In this document: piece by piece, positions 8,871-18,600 of the stretch
How the letters are laid out: each line of letters opens with the position of its first letter
Numbering within the stretch: position 1 is the stretch's first letter
DNA from: Psychrobacter sp. 28M-43
GTDB lineage: Bacteria; Pseudomonadota; Gammaproteobacteria; Pseudomonadales; Moraxellaceae
DNA: 64,000 nucleotides
NCBI RefSeq assembly: GCF_014770435.1
Contig: NZ_CP061739.1
Coordinates: 1,674,001 to 1,738,000, forward strand
Reading direction: 5' to 3'
Program-made: the position numbers and the translations under genes
The notes under the pieces: model-generated
Database searches by the model: none
What the model was told of the DNA's origin: nothing
The model's input: only the letters and a program-made list of their open reading frames with translations

Positions 8871-10481
8871 ATGCAAAAAACATTATTGACTAAGTTATCC
8901 ATTATTATAGGACTGTGTATCGTTTTTTCGATTGGTCTCACTATGATTAGCGACATCATATACGAGAGGCAATACTACGCAGAGTCAGTGATAAAAGAAA
9001 TCACCCAGCAGCATGTCAATCCACAAGAAGTCATCAACCCATTCATCGCCATCCCTACGACAGTCACACCGGCATGTCAGTCAGATGCAACAGGTACACC
9101 ATATATAAAGAGTAAATGTGAACCGTCATACTCGAAGATTGAGACGATTTTTGCCTCTCAGACGCAGGCTGCACAAAACCTAAAAGTAAACACAGACATC
9201 TATAAACGCGGTATCTATAGCGCTACTAGCTATGATGGTCAGCTGACATTCGATCAAAGTTATAGGTTTGCTGAGACTTTAGCAAATTTAGATCAGATTG
9301 GCACTACAATTGACAATGATGCAGATAAGACACAGCTAGCCAAAACCATTACCCACTGGAATAAGGCAAAACTTATCATTCCCGTGTCTGACTTACGCGG
9401 TGTCGCTACCTTGCCTACTGTCACAATTAATCAAAAATCAATTGCAGCAAACTATCCGCAGATACCAATGATAAAGAACTTAACCTATGTTGAAGCAGAT
9501 ATTCCTAAAGGTATATTGGAGCAATTAATCAATCCTACTAGCCAGCATAATAAAGATAGCTTTATTATTACAGGTTCAGTAGATGCAGATCTAGATAAAT
9601 CAGAGGTAAATAGCCAGTTATCTAATCCTAAAGACAATCAAGCGCTGAATATTGTGATCGACTTACCATTAGCTGGCATTAGTAATATAACGACTGTCCC
9701 AACTGGGCAGAGCTTTACTCTATCTATGCACAGTGACTGGCAGACACCAAATTTCATCGGTAAAGCATTACCAAATACTAAGAGCATTACCACTAAAGGA
9801 TTCGATGCCAGTTGGCAAAATCAGTATTTAACTATCGCTAATAACCAATACCTCTCTCAATGTCTCAGCGCGCCTAACCATCAATGTACTGTCATAAGTG
9901 AATCAACGCTCAATACCGATAGCCATTCGTACAATACTGATTCGTTTGAGTCCTCAAGAGGTCTGACGACAGACAGTGCGACAGTGGCTGGCAGCAATCA
10001 AAGTATTCTGCTGAACAGCTTTGGCGTTAGTTTTGCAAGCCCAAATGATGTCTATCTACAAACTGAACGAGCCATGAAGTACGCCTTGCTATTAATGTTG
10101 GTAACGTTTGGTACTTTCTTTTTATTTGAAGTGCTCAAATCAATTCGCATCCACCCTATTCAGTATCTGTTAGTCGGCTGCGCACTATTTGTCTTTTATG
10201 TCTTATTACTGCCGCTTGCAGAACAAATCGCATTTTGGCAAGCCTATATGGTAGCGTCCAGTGCTTGTGTCGGGCTTATTGGCTGGTATAGCTATTATGT
10301 ATTTGGCGGTTTAAAACGGGCAGTAATCTTTACCGCGACACTTGCTGGGCTATATGCTGCGTTTTTTGGTATTTTAAGTACAGAAGATCTCAATCTGTTA
10401 CTGGGTGCGATATTCTGCTTTGTGATACTTGCCTCCGTGATGGTGATGACTCGCAAACTCGACTGGTATAAAGTGACCTAA
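8871..10481 (+). CDS. creD: CreD-like inner-membrane protein
   Basis: CreD is an inner-membrane protein, a target of the CreBC two-component system in enteric bacteria and linked to envelope integrity. The N-terminal membrane anchor (about residues 8-28) is followed by a large periplasmic part of about 370 residues. Five or so C-terminal helices begin at YALLLMLVTFGTFFLFEVLK, with the family hallmark RIHPIQYLLVGCALFVFYVLLLPLAE. A strong AGGAGG Shine-Dalgarno stands 8 nt before ATG 8871. No creBC genes lie nearby, so regulation may differ from the enteric model. The periplasmic domain is unusually rich in Ser, Thr and Asn. Confidence 0.9.
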   Translation: MQKTLLTKLSIIIGLCIVFSIGLTMISDIIYERQYYAESVIKEITQQHVNPQEVINPFIAIPTTVTPACQSDATGTPYIKSKCEPSYSKIETIFASQTQAAQNLKVNTDIYKRGIYSATSYDGQLTFDQSYRFAETLANLDQIGTTIDNDADKTQLAKTITHWNKAKLIIPVSDLRGVATLPTVTINQKSIAANYPQIPMIKNLTYVEADIPKGILEQLINPTSQHNKDSFIITGSVDADLDKSEVNSQLSNPKDNQALNIVIDLPLAGISNITTVPTGQSFTLSMHSDWQTPNFIGKALPNTKSITTKGFDASWQNQYLTIANNQYLSQCLSAPNHQCTVISESTLNTDSHSYNTDSFESSRGLTTDSATVAGSNQSILLNSFGVSFASPNDVYLQTERAMKYALLLMLVTFGTFFLFEVLKSIRIHPIQYLLVGCALFVFYVLLLPLAEQIAFWQAYMVASSACVGLIGWYSYYVFGGLKRAVIFTATLAGLYAAFFGILSTEDLNLLLGAIFCFVILASVMVMTRKLDWYKVT

Positions 10482-10578
10482 ATAAAGTCATGTAAATGAT
10501 GAAAGCCATGCGCTGTATAAAGCAAGTCAGACAAATTGTCAGTAAATGAGAGGTTTTTATCTGATAATTTGAAAAAAA

Positions 10579-10619
10579 CTTGGCTACCTTAGCTTACCAA
10601 CTGAGCTAAGGCAGCCAAG
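10579..10619 (-). terminator. Rho-independent terminator after the YetF-like gene
   Basis: Sixteen-base arms (10579-10594 and 10604-10619, one mismatch) flank a 9-nt loop, with AAAAAAA on the plus strand just before them, giving a T run on the minus strand. The gene ending at 10628 is the client; creD (plus) converges on it and could use the same hairpin. Confidence 0.8.
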
Positions 10620-10627
10620 TAGTAATA

Positions 10628-11311
10628 TTATTTAACGATATGATTGTTTAACGCTTTAGCCCAGTTATTGCAATTATCCTCGCAGCGCGGGCAACAATGA
10701 TTAGGGTCAGAGATTTCATCAACGTAACCGCAATACATACAAGCATAGTAAACCCCTGCTTCTACTTGCTCGACCGGTCGATATTGCTTAGGAAAAAGCG
10801 GCATACCGTAGTCTGTTTTTTCAGAGGTATGCAATAAAATACTAAAATTGCCATCAGCTTCGAGCAAACCGACACGAACTTGTCCTAAATGCTCAACCCC
10901 TTGTTGGCGCATTTCAGCAAAAAACTCATCATGTGACATTTCCCCTTGTTTAATCTTATCAAGCACTAGCATGCCATCTTCTACAATATACATTGAGCGC
11001 CCCTCTAGCAGGTCCTCAAAAGGCTGGAACTTCATCATCGCCCAAGTACACAGCCTATAGAGTGAAATGACCGTACCCATGATTAATACCGCTTGGATAA
11101 TGGGCAGATCTTCGGTGAACATAGGATCGCCTGCAATAGAGCCCAACGACAAAATAATGGTCAGCTCGAAAATAGAGAGCTGACGGACGCCGCGCTTACC
11201 AGTGAAGCGTAAAAATGTGATAATTAATACAAACATTACAGTGACACGTATTAAAATTTCTACGGCAAACAACCAAGTTGTGTCATAAATAAAAATACTT
11301 GCCCAATCCAT
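10628..11311 (-). CDS. YetF/DUF421 membrane protein with C-terminal Cys cluster
   Basis: This 227-residue protein has the DUF421 (YetF) layout: three N-terminal membrane helices (about residues 12-35, 45-58 and 68-90), then the cytoplasmic domain beginning LLEGRSMYIVEDGMLVLDKIK and containing a DEFFAEMRQQGVEHLGQVRVGLLEADG strand-helix unit. The last 40 residues form a Cys-rich tail, Cys191-X2-Cys194 and Cys206/207-X2-Cys210 plus Cys214, which looks like a zinc-ribbon or rubredoxin-like knuckle. That tail is not part of the basic DUF421 domain. AGGAAAG precedes ATG 11311. The role is unknown. It is not in an operon. Confidence 0.85.
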   Translation of the reverse strand: MDWASIFIYDTTWLFAVEILIRVTVMFVLIITFLRFTGKRGVRQLSIFELTIILSLGSIAGDPMFTEDLPIIQAVLIMGTVISLYRLCTWAMMKFQPFEDLLEGRSMYIVEDGMLVLDKIKQGEMSHDEFFAEMRQQGVEHLGQVRVGLLEADGNFSILLHTSEKTDYGMPLFPKQYRPVEQVEAGVYYACMYCGYVDEISDPNHCCPRCEDNCNNWAKALNNHIVK

Positions 11312-11631
11312 ACTATCTTTCCTATTTATTTATCTAATTATTGTGTTTCATGAGTGTTGTTCTAATAGTTCGTTTGCTGCGAAGCACATCATCCCTATTT
11401 TTAGACCTTATCGTCAATACAACTATCGTTATTCTGATTTAAAAGAGACTTTTTGCTATAAGTACGACAAAATATCCTGTCTTGTGAGACAGCTATCGAA
11501 TAGATTAATCAGTTATCAATCTATTATCTTTGCTAAAAATAAACGTTCGTTATAACAACGTATCTCTAGACCTAAAACTGAAATCCTATGCTTGCCTGTT
11601 TTGTGCCATTTATTCATTGTAGGAATTACTT
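11312..11631. other. Intergenic region, nothing firm
   Basis: This 320-bp AT-rich gap separates the divergent YetF-like and EamA genes. It must hold both promoters. I saw no convincing RNA gene, strong repeat or conserved-looking ORF in it. The only frame, of about 70 codons, lacks a Shine-Dalgarno and has a random composition. Confidence 0.5.
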
Positions 11632-12549
11632 TTGAAAGCCACTATTTATACTATTATTGCGTTAATCGCCTTTGCCGCAAACTCCCTGTTTTGCCGAATG
11701 GCATTGGCAGAAGGCTACATCGATGCTTGGAGCTTTACCATCATCAGGCTAGTTAGTGCGACGGCCTGTCTAGGCATTATCATGGCTATACATGCTTACA
11801 GACTGCGACGCCAAACGTTCAATCATGACAACCCTACCGTCCACGCTATATTAAATGATAAAGGCAGTTGGTTGAGTAGCGTCAGCTTGGTGATTTATGC
11901 GCTGTGCTTTTCAATTGCGTATGTAGAGCTGGATACTGGCACTGGTGCATTGATTTTGTTTTCAGCGGTTCAGCTGACGATGATTGGCTGGGGTATTTAT
12001 AAGAAGGAGCAATTAAGCGCGCTACAGTGGTTGGCGTTTGTCGTTGCAGTGGCGGGGTTTGTATATCTGATGCTGCCATCAGCTGCCATACCGTCACCAT
12101 TGGCGGCAGCGTTAATGGCTATGAGCGGCATAGCTTGGGGAGTATATAGTATACGCGGCAAATCATGTGTCTCACCGCTTCGAGCGACAGGGTTTAACTT
12201 TGTGCGTAGTTTAGTCGCTGTGCCTATACTATTACTGGTAGGTATGACGTATCTAGATAACTTGGGTTTCAAAAATATCAATTTGGAAGGTATTACGACT
12301 GAAGGTGTACTACTCGCCTGTGCATCAGGAGCGATCGCCTCAGGGTTGGGCTATAGTATCTGGTATACAGCGATGCCACTATTGAAAAACACACAAGCCG
12401 CTATCGTTCAGCTATGTGTCCCTGTGATTGCTGCGTTGCTAGGTGTGATATTTTTATCTGAGCAGTTAACTATGCCCTTTATTATTGCAAGCACCGTCAT
12501 TTTGGGCGCGGTCTTGGTGTTTACCTTAAATAAAAAAGTACCAGCATGA
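11632..12549 (+). CDS. EamA/DMT-superfamily transporter
   Basis: This is a ten-helix drug/metabolite transporter built of two EamA repeats (about residues 1-140 and 150-300). Family-typical elements are FAANSLFCRMAL at the start, the ELDTGTGALILFSAVQLTMIGWG segment of repeat one and GYSIWYTAMPLLKNTQAAIVQLCVPVIAALLGVIFLSE of repeat two. The start is a TTG at 11632 with TAGGA 6 nt upstream; no better ATG exists nearby. The substrate cannot be read from sequence. The gene is monocistronic, with a terminator about 80 bp downstream shared with ohr. Confidence 0.9.
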   Translation: MKATIYTIIALIAFAANSLFCRMALAEGYIDAWSFTIIRLVSATACLGIIMAIHAYRLRRQTFNHDNPTVHAILNDKGSWLSSVSLVIYALCFSIAYVELDTGTGALILFSAVQLTMIGWGIYKKEQLSALQWLAFVVAVAGFVYLMLPSAAIPSPLAAALMAMSGIAWGVYSIRGKSCVSPLRATGFNFVRSLVAVPILLLVGMTYLDNLGFKNINLEGITTEGVLLACASGAIASGLGYSIWYTAMPLLKNTQAAIVQLCVPVIAALLGVIFLSEQLTMPFIIASTVILGAVLVFTLNKKVPA

Positions 12550-12626
12550 GATAAGGCTATTAATGATTTATCATTAGCTAAGCTGCTCAGAAAAGGTTCC
12601 AGCTAATTACGTTACCGGACAACATA

Positions 12627-12658
12627 AAACGCCCCGACTCTTATAAATCGGGGCGTTT
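12627..12658. terminator. Bidirectional terminator between the EamA gene and ohr
   Basis: Arms AAACGCCCCGA (12627-12637) and TCGGGGCGTTT (12648-12658) enclose a 10-nt loop. The genes on both sides converge on it and it has A/T flanks suitable for either direction. Confidence 0.8.
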
Positions 12659-12735
12659 GAGTATATGAGTTATTATTTTAATATTGCTAGTCTATGGTCA
12701 ACAGTCGTTGAACAACAATCTGTACGCAACAGCCT

Positions 12736-13149
12736 TTAAACAACAGTCACTTCTAGACGAGTCTCTACATTGCCGCGAGTAGCATTAGAATACGGGCACA
12801 CCTGATGCGTGGCTTCGATCAACTGCTGCGCCTGCGCTTCATCAATACCTGATACTTCTACAGACAACTCTATCTCTAAGTTGTAGCTACCGTCAGCTTT
12901 CATACCGATACCTACTTGCGCAGAGGTCTTTGAAGCGGTAACAGGCAATTTCATGTGCTGTGCTGTCATGCTCAAAGCGCTATCAAAACAAGCCGCGTAA
13001 CCCATGGCAAAAAGCTGTTCTGGATTCACGCCTTCTTTGTCTTGCTCTTGAAAAGACACCAAGTCAAATCCTAACGAACCATCGTCTAATCCAGTATGGC
13101 CAGAACGTCCACCAGTAGCGGTTGCGCGCGTTTTATAAAATATTTTCAT
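12736..13149 (-). CDS. ohr: Organic hydroperoxide resistance protein (Ohr/OsmC family)
   Basis: Ohr is a thiol peroxidase that reduces organic hydroperoxides in the cytoplasm. The 137-residue length, N-terminal IFYKTRATATGGRSGHTGLDDG and the two catalytic cysteines, Cys54 in GYAACFDSAL and Cys118 in HQVCPYSNATRGN, place it in the Ohr rather than the OsmC branch. The closely linked MarR-type OhrR regulator usual for this gene is absent. Instead an AraC-family gene is divergent across 166 bp and may be the local regulator, though nothing in the sequence proves it. Confidence 0.95.
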   Translation of the reverse strand: MKIFYKTRATATGGRSGHTGLDDGSLGFDLVSFQEQDKEGVNPEQLFAMGYAACFDSALSMTAQHMKLPVTASKTSAQVGIGMKADGSYNLEIELSVEVSGIDEAQAQQLIEATHQVCPYSNATRGNVETRLEVTVV

Positions 13150-13315
13150 GAGTAATTATTCCTTGTTTCATATTATTAGAGGTCGTACTTACGCTGTTGC
13201 GATGAGATTATTATAGAATCCTCTGCATTTATACGTTAGAACAAACCTCTATAACTCTTGCCTAATCCTACAAATCTTTATACTATCAGGCAAGTCTATA
13301 AAATAAGCACTCGTG

Positions 13316-14167
13316 ATGAATCAAACGACTATTGACCAACTTTTAGCAGTACTACCTAGAAATAAAACCATCGAATCTGCTGTTTCAGGCTTGTTCTTTT
13401 ACTGCGCGGATAAACCAAGCAAAGCCGTAAGCTATATTCAAGAGCCAAGTATTTGTATTGTACTGCAAGGTGAACGAGAGATTTACTTGGGTGCTGACTG
13501 TCAAAGGTTTGACAATAGTAACTTGATGTTTTGTCCAGTTAATATACCGCTAAGTATGCATATTAAACACGCTTCAATAAAAAACCCCGTCATTGTTTTA
13601 TCAATGAAATTAGATTTAGCCATGATTAGAGATGTATTAGCGCAGATACCGACCACACACCCAATGGCAGGCAGCCATTTAGGGATAAAGTGGCACCTAG
13701 ATGACACCATAATGGATGCGTTTGAGCGATTGATACGCTTGCTTGATTATCCAAACGATATTGATTTTCTGTCTTCTTTAATTCAACAAGAAATATACTA
13801 TCGCCTACTCTTGGCTGAGCAAGGCAACAAACTTAAGCAATTGGTCGTTAGCGGTAGCCATACACACCGCATTGCCCAAGCGACTGACTGGATAAAGGCA
13901 CATCTAGATGAACCTATCATGGTTGAGAGCTTAGCTAGTAGATGCGGCATGAGTGTTTCAGGGTTTCATCAGCACTTTAAAGAAATAACCCAGCTGAGTC
14001 CGTTACAGTATCAGAAAAGCTTACGTTTAATGGAAGCCAGACGCTTAATTAAGATGCATGGTACGCAAATATCACAAATAGCAATGCAAGTAGGATATGA
14101 AAGTCCTAGTCAGTTTAGCCGAGAATATAAGCGGTTTTTTGGTCTAAGCCCAAGTAATGAGTTGTAG
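13316..14167 (+). CDS. AraC-family transcriptional regulator
   Basis: This cytoplasmic DNA-binding regulator has 283 residues. The N-terminal half (about residues 10-160) fits the AraC_N (PF06719) cupin-like domain, with SGLFFYCADKPSKAVSYIQEPSICIVLQGER. The C-terminal hundred residues hold two helix-turn-helix motifs, IMVESLASRCGMSVSGFHQHFKE and ISQIAMQVGYESPSQFSREYKRFFGLSP. The frame opens with GTG 13313 directly followed by ATG 13316, which is taken as the start. It is divergent from ohr. Family relatives often control adjacent redox or reductase genes; control of ohr is possible but only inferred. Confidence 0.9.
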   Translation: MNQTTIDQLLAVLPRNKTIESAVSGLFFYCADKPSKAVSYIQEPSICIVLQGEREIYLGADCQRFDNSNLMFCPVNIPLSMHIKHASIKNPVIVLSMKLDLAMIRDVLAQIPTTHPMAGSHLGIKWHLDDTIMDAFERLIRLLDYPNDIDFLSSLIQQEIYYRLLLAEQGNKLKQLVVSGSHTHRIAQATDWIKAHLDEPIMVESLASRCGMSVSGFHQHFKEITQLSPLQYQKSLRLMEARRLIKMHGTQISQIAMQVGYESPSQFSREYKRFFGLSPSNEL

Positions 14168-14428
14168 TTATAGTTTTATTGCTTAATATAATGATTTTTT
14201 GCTTAGGCTATTTAATATTATATTTACGAGATTATTCCTTAAAAAACATCATTTTTAAATTGAATGATTTATGGAGTATTTTAAATAAATAGAAAAATTG
14301 GTTGACGTGACTATATATTCGTATTATAACATATGATATATATTTAAAATAATGAATGTATAGGAGCAGCTTTACTCTGCGTAAGAACGATGTAAAGCGA
14401 TCAATAGAAAGCTTAGGGAGGAGATAAC

Positions 14429-14758
14429 ATGATTCGTTTAAGCTACACTCTAAAATGCTGGGCACTTGGCATCACTTTTTTTACAGTGTTCTACTTTATG
14501 GTAGTCATGAGTGACCCTGGCTTTAGTAAGTACATTTACATGTTAGCTTTCAGCACTTTACTACTCCCTATTGCTAAGCGTGCCGTCGATGTCATGACCG
14601 ATTTTTTCGCACCAGATATTGAATTGTTCAATGGATTGCTGCCATCACTTTTGATTAATATTGTGATTTGGATGCTTACTCCATTTATCGTCGCATTAAC
14701 TGTGATTGCCTATGTGCTTTATAGCATGGGTGTACTGACAGAAAAGATTAGTCATTAA
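14429..14758 (+). CDS. Small membrane protein of unknown function
   Basis: This predicted 109-residue inner-membrane protein has about four hydrophobic segments (residues 10-28, 35-48, 65-88 and 90-104). A very strong GGGAGGAG Shine-Dalgarno stands before ATG 14429, so it is translated. I do not recognise the family. The sequence upstream (about 260 bp) is very AT rich. The last codons of the gene already belong to a run of 14-bp tandem repeats that continues for 70 bp past the stop, so the C-terminus (KISH) may be recent. Confidence 0.75.
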   Translation: MIRLSYTLKCWALGITFFTVFYFMVVMSDPGFSKYIYMLAFSTLLLPIAKRAVDVMTDFFAPDIELFNGLLPSLLINIVIWMLTPFIVALTVIAYVLYSMGVLTEKISH

Positions 14759-14827
14759 GTACCAATTATCAAGTACCAATCATTAAATACTAGTCATTAG
14801 ATACCAGTCGCTAATTATCAGACATTA
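14744..14827. repeat. Six tandem imperfect 14-bp repeats
   Basis: Consecutive units are AAGATTAGTCATTA (14744-14757), AGTACCAATTATCA, AGTACCAATCATTA, AATACTAGTCATTA, GATACCAGTCGCTA and ATTATCAGACATTA (14814-14827), with a rough consensus RRTACCARTCATTA. The first unit lies within the 3' end of the membrane-protein gene and includes most of its stop codon. The units have diverged by 2-5 bases each. Confidence 0.75.
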
Positions 14828-14922
14828 AGCCTCAATAGCTCATAGAGAAGGTAGTTTGCAAACTATCTTCTCTAACTATGTATATATCTACTAAAACGAC
14901 TAATAGATTTAACTTACAACGG

Positions 14923-15528
14923 CTAGTTGCTAACTTTTTTGCCAACAAACTGTACTACAGCGCTAAGCCCTTGATGGCGCTTTCCTTCTGATACTATACG
15001 CAACTTCTCTACACCAACAATCTCTTTCAGTCCTACAAGCTCATTTTGAAAGTTCTCTAAAGCGCCAAAACGTTCCCTTTGACTGGCTGGTGGTCCACCG
15101 ACTGCCTCTGTTTCAAGCTGTCGTTCTGTATAAGCTTCGACGATAAATACTCCCTCTGGCTTGAGAGCGGTGCCAACTTGTGCATGTACGTATTGACGTA
15201 CCGTTTCAGGCACGTGTGCCCAGATAGAAACTATAGCGTCCCATTTATACTGACCAAAGTTATAATGTTCTAAATCAGCTACTTGGGTAGTAATAGCTAC
15301 CCCTCTATCTTTTGCCAACTTGTTCGCTTTGTTCAAACCTACTTCGGACATATCCATCGCAGTTACAGTGAAGCCTTGCTCAGCTAAGAATACTGCATTC
15401 CTACCCTCGCCCTCTGCTAGACAAAGTACGTGTCCACCTACAGGTATCTGCTCAAACGTCTCTCTCAAAAAATCATTAGGTTCGGTACCAAATGCGAACT
15501 CTGTACCGCTATAGCGTTCATCCCACAT
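14923..15528 (-). CDS. Class I SAM-dependent methyltransferase (TehB/TPMT-like)
   Basis: This 201-residue protein has the Rossmann methyltransferase fold. Motif I is GGHVLCLAEGEGRNAVFLAEQG (about residues 31-52), the acidic adenosine-binding residue falls in VTAMDMSEVGL, and motif IV appears as YKWDAIVSIWAHVP. The opening MWDERYSGTEFAFGTEPNDFL is typical of small TehB-like enzymes. The substrate (tellurite, thiol or other small molecule) cannot be decided. It lies alone between the repeat tract and hrpA, on the minus strand. Confidence 0.87.
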   Translation of the reverse strand: MWDERYSGTEFAFGTEPNDFLRETFEQIPVGGHVLCLAEGEGRNAVFLAEQGFTVTAMDMSEVGLNKANKLAKDRGVAITTQVADLEHYNFGQYKWDAIVSIWAHVPETVRQYVHAQVGTALKPEGVFIVEAYTERQLETEAVGGPPASQRERFGALENFQNELVGLKEIVGVEKLRIVSEGKRHQGLSAVVQFVGKKVSN

Positions 15529-15668
15529 TTTAATCGTCCTTTTATTTGAGATTGATATCCAATTTGGTAGGTAACATATGGCACCTAGAACGCTTAGTTA
15601 TAGAGCCCGTATCTTAAGATCAATGTGTGCTCTATAACATAACGTACCATACAGAACTAAAATGTAGC

Positions 15669-18600
15669 CTAACTCACCTTATCCCACATCTTGCTTAGAC
15701 GCTTGGGCGATACTGCCATACGAGTTTTCATAGGCTGGGCAAACAATTGAATACGGTATTCCTCTACCATCCAGCGATACTCACTGATGGCTTCTTTGTC
15801 CGCACGTCCTGCTAGCCGTTCCATATGCAAGTCAAGCGCGTATACACCATCGAGGTCGGCGTCGAGATTGTGCTCCAGACGCTCTAATCGAATCTGTAGC
15901 GCTTCAAGATAGCGTGGGTACTGTTGCCAGTGGCTGTAATCCATCCGATAAACAAAATCAGCCAAATGTAAATCTTCTAACTGATCTTCGATATCATCGA
16001 TAGACTCACCAAATATTTCACGATCTAACATCAGCAACCCTTGGCGAATGCGCTGCCAACGAGTGTAGACATTCTTAAGCGTTTTGATAACGCTTTGACC
16101 AGTTAATAAGAAGTTATTCACCACCACTTCAAGAGTTTGGGCATACTCTTCAGAGGTAAAGGGTAGCTCCTCGCTCAATCCAACTGCGATGTCATCGGCG
16201 CTTTCTGGTAAATTTTCAGAGTGATCAAATAAGACATAGTGCTCTTCGAGAGCCGCGTCTAACGCAGCATCTATAACGATCGTTTTAAGTTTGTCCATGT
16301 CGCCAAGTGGTGCAAATGCCAGTTTAAATATACTATCGATTTGGCTCGTTAACTGCTTTTTCTTTGCACCAAGTTTGCCTTTTATTAAAGTCAGTACCCC
16401 GATACGATGTGCTTGAAGTGCTGCATTGACATCAGTATATTGATGAATCGATACAGCTTCTCCCGCTTCATCAGCGACGAGCGCTGCAAACTGTTTCATT
16501 ACCACACCTGCGCTATGATGGTTTTTGCTAAAAGCAAAATGCTCAGGGAACTCAGTATGCACGCCTTGCTGTTCATTTACTGCTTGACTGGTTTCGGATG
16601 CATGACGAATCTGTAGGGTTTGTAGATCACGGCCTTTTTCGATGATACGGTTTTTCTCATCGACCACGCAGATTTGTGGCTGCAAATAGCGATCAATCGT
16701 AGATGGATTGAAGTTCTCTGGCGTCACCGACATAATACCGCGACGATGTAATGCCTGACACAGCTGCTTCAGCAATCCTTGTCCACCCTTTGGCTGCAAC
16801 TCATCAAACAAACTGTCTGCAGTATTGGGTATCGGTACGATTTGGCGACGTATCTCCTTTGGCAACGACTTGAGCAGCTGCAATACCAATTCATAGCGCC
16901 AACCGGGCACGCCCCACAGTAGCTCAATCGCATCGAGCTGCGGTAATGCGGCAAGTGGCACACGTATGGTCACGCCATCATCATCGCTGGCGGGATCAAA
17001 GATATAGCGAAGCGGCAGTTTTAAATCGCCCAGTTTCCACACTTCTGGGAAATCCCCTGTGGTTGGCGCTTGGCTATAAAGTACATCTTCATCAGTAAAG
17101 AATAGATGCTTGGCATCATGCTTTTCGACTTCTGCACGCCAATCTTCAAACGCTTTACGACTGGCGACATGCTCAGGGATTTTCTTATCATAGAACTGAT
17201 AGAGCGTCTCTTCATCCACCAACAAATCACGGCGACGCAGCTTGTCTTCGATACGCTCAATATGAGCAATCTTGTCCATATTATGTTGCAGAAATGGTGC
17301 ATTGCGACCAAAGTTACCTGTCACCAAGCCATCACGGATAAATATCTCTCGTGATTCAACTAAATTAACTTGCTCATAGTTGGTCAGCTGCTTACTAACA
17401 ATAATCAGTCCAAAGAGACTAATCTGAGCGTAGGCTTTGACGCGTCCTGTTTTCTTAGACCAATGTGGTTCGAAGTAGTGATATTTCAGCAAGTCACCTG
17501 CTGCTGAGATAATCCATTCTGGTTCGATTTTGGCAACGGTACGCATAAAGACTTGTGAAGTCTCCACCATCTCAAACGCCATCACCCAAGGTGGTATTTG
17601 TTTGAACACCGTACTGGCGGGGAATATCTTGGTTTTTTGCTGACGCGCAGCCAAATACTCGCCGCGGCTTTCGGTCTTGTGCGCAATGATAGACAATAAG
17701 CCTGTCAATAATGCTCTATGCAGATTGGCATATTTAACGGCTTTTAACTCTTCATCTTCGATCGCTGTCGGATCATTAACAGCTACATTTTTATCAGCAG
17801 CTTTTGACTCATTAACATCAGTTAACTTTAGCTCAGTGACCATCTGCACCAATTGACGGTGTGTCTGATGCCATTCACGTACACGCGGAAAGCTCAGATA
17901 GTTTTTCTTAGCAAACTGCTTACGCTGATTGCCAGACAGTTTATTACCGTCTTCATCTTTCTCAAACAGTGCCTTCCATAGACTCAAATAAAACAAAAAG
18001 TCAGAATCGTCTTGACGGAAAACAGCATGCTTTTGATCCGCTTGCGTACGTTTATTGGCAGGACGTTCGCGTGGATCCTGTACCGCAAGCGCGGCCACAA
18101 CGATCAGCATTTCGCGAATACAATCAAAGTCGGAACCAGCCACCAGCATACGTGCTAGCCTTGGATCGATTGGCATACGTGCCATTTTCTGACCAGTCGC
18201 TGTCAAGCGCAGGTGATCAAGCCCTTTTCTCGCTTTTGGGTTATTGGTTTTGTCCTGAGCAGCGATGTCTTTCTTAGAGGTAATAGCGCCCAATTCATCT
18301 AGCAGTTTATGACCATCAGTGACCAATCGGCTATCAGGCGGCTCAATGAATTCAAAGTCATCCACACTACCTAGACGTAGATTGGCCATTTGCAAGATTA
18401 CTGACGCTAAGTTAGTACGTAAAATCTCAGGCTCAGTAAACTCAGGGCGACCACTAAAATCTTCTTCACTATAAAGACGAATACAAACACCTGGAGCAAC
18501 ACGGCCACAGCGACCTTTACGCTGATTAGCCGCTGCTTGGGAAATTGCTTCAATCGGTAAGCGTTGTACGCGCGAGCGATACGAGTAACGCGAAATCCGC

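Noticed and set aside
10579..10619. Resemblance to a tRNA D-arm (GCTCAGTTGGTAAGC on the minus strand)
   Set aside because: No anticodon arm, T-arm or acceptor stem accompanies it. The hairpin with its T run is a terminator.
14232..14465. Minus-strand open frame of 77 codons in the AT-rich gap before the small membrane protein
   Set aside because: It overlaps the start of a better-supported gene and lacks a ribosome-binding site. Composition follows the AT-rich DNA.
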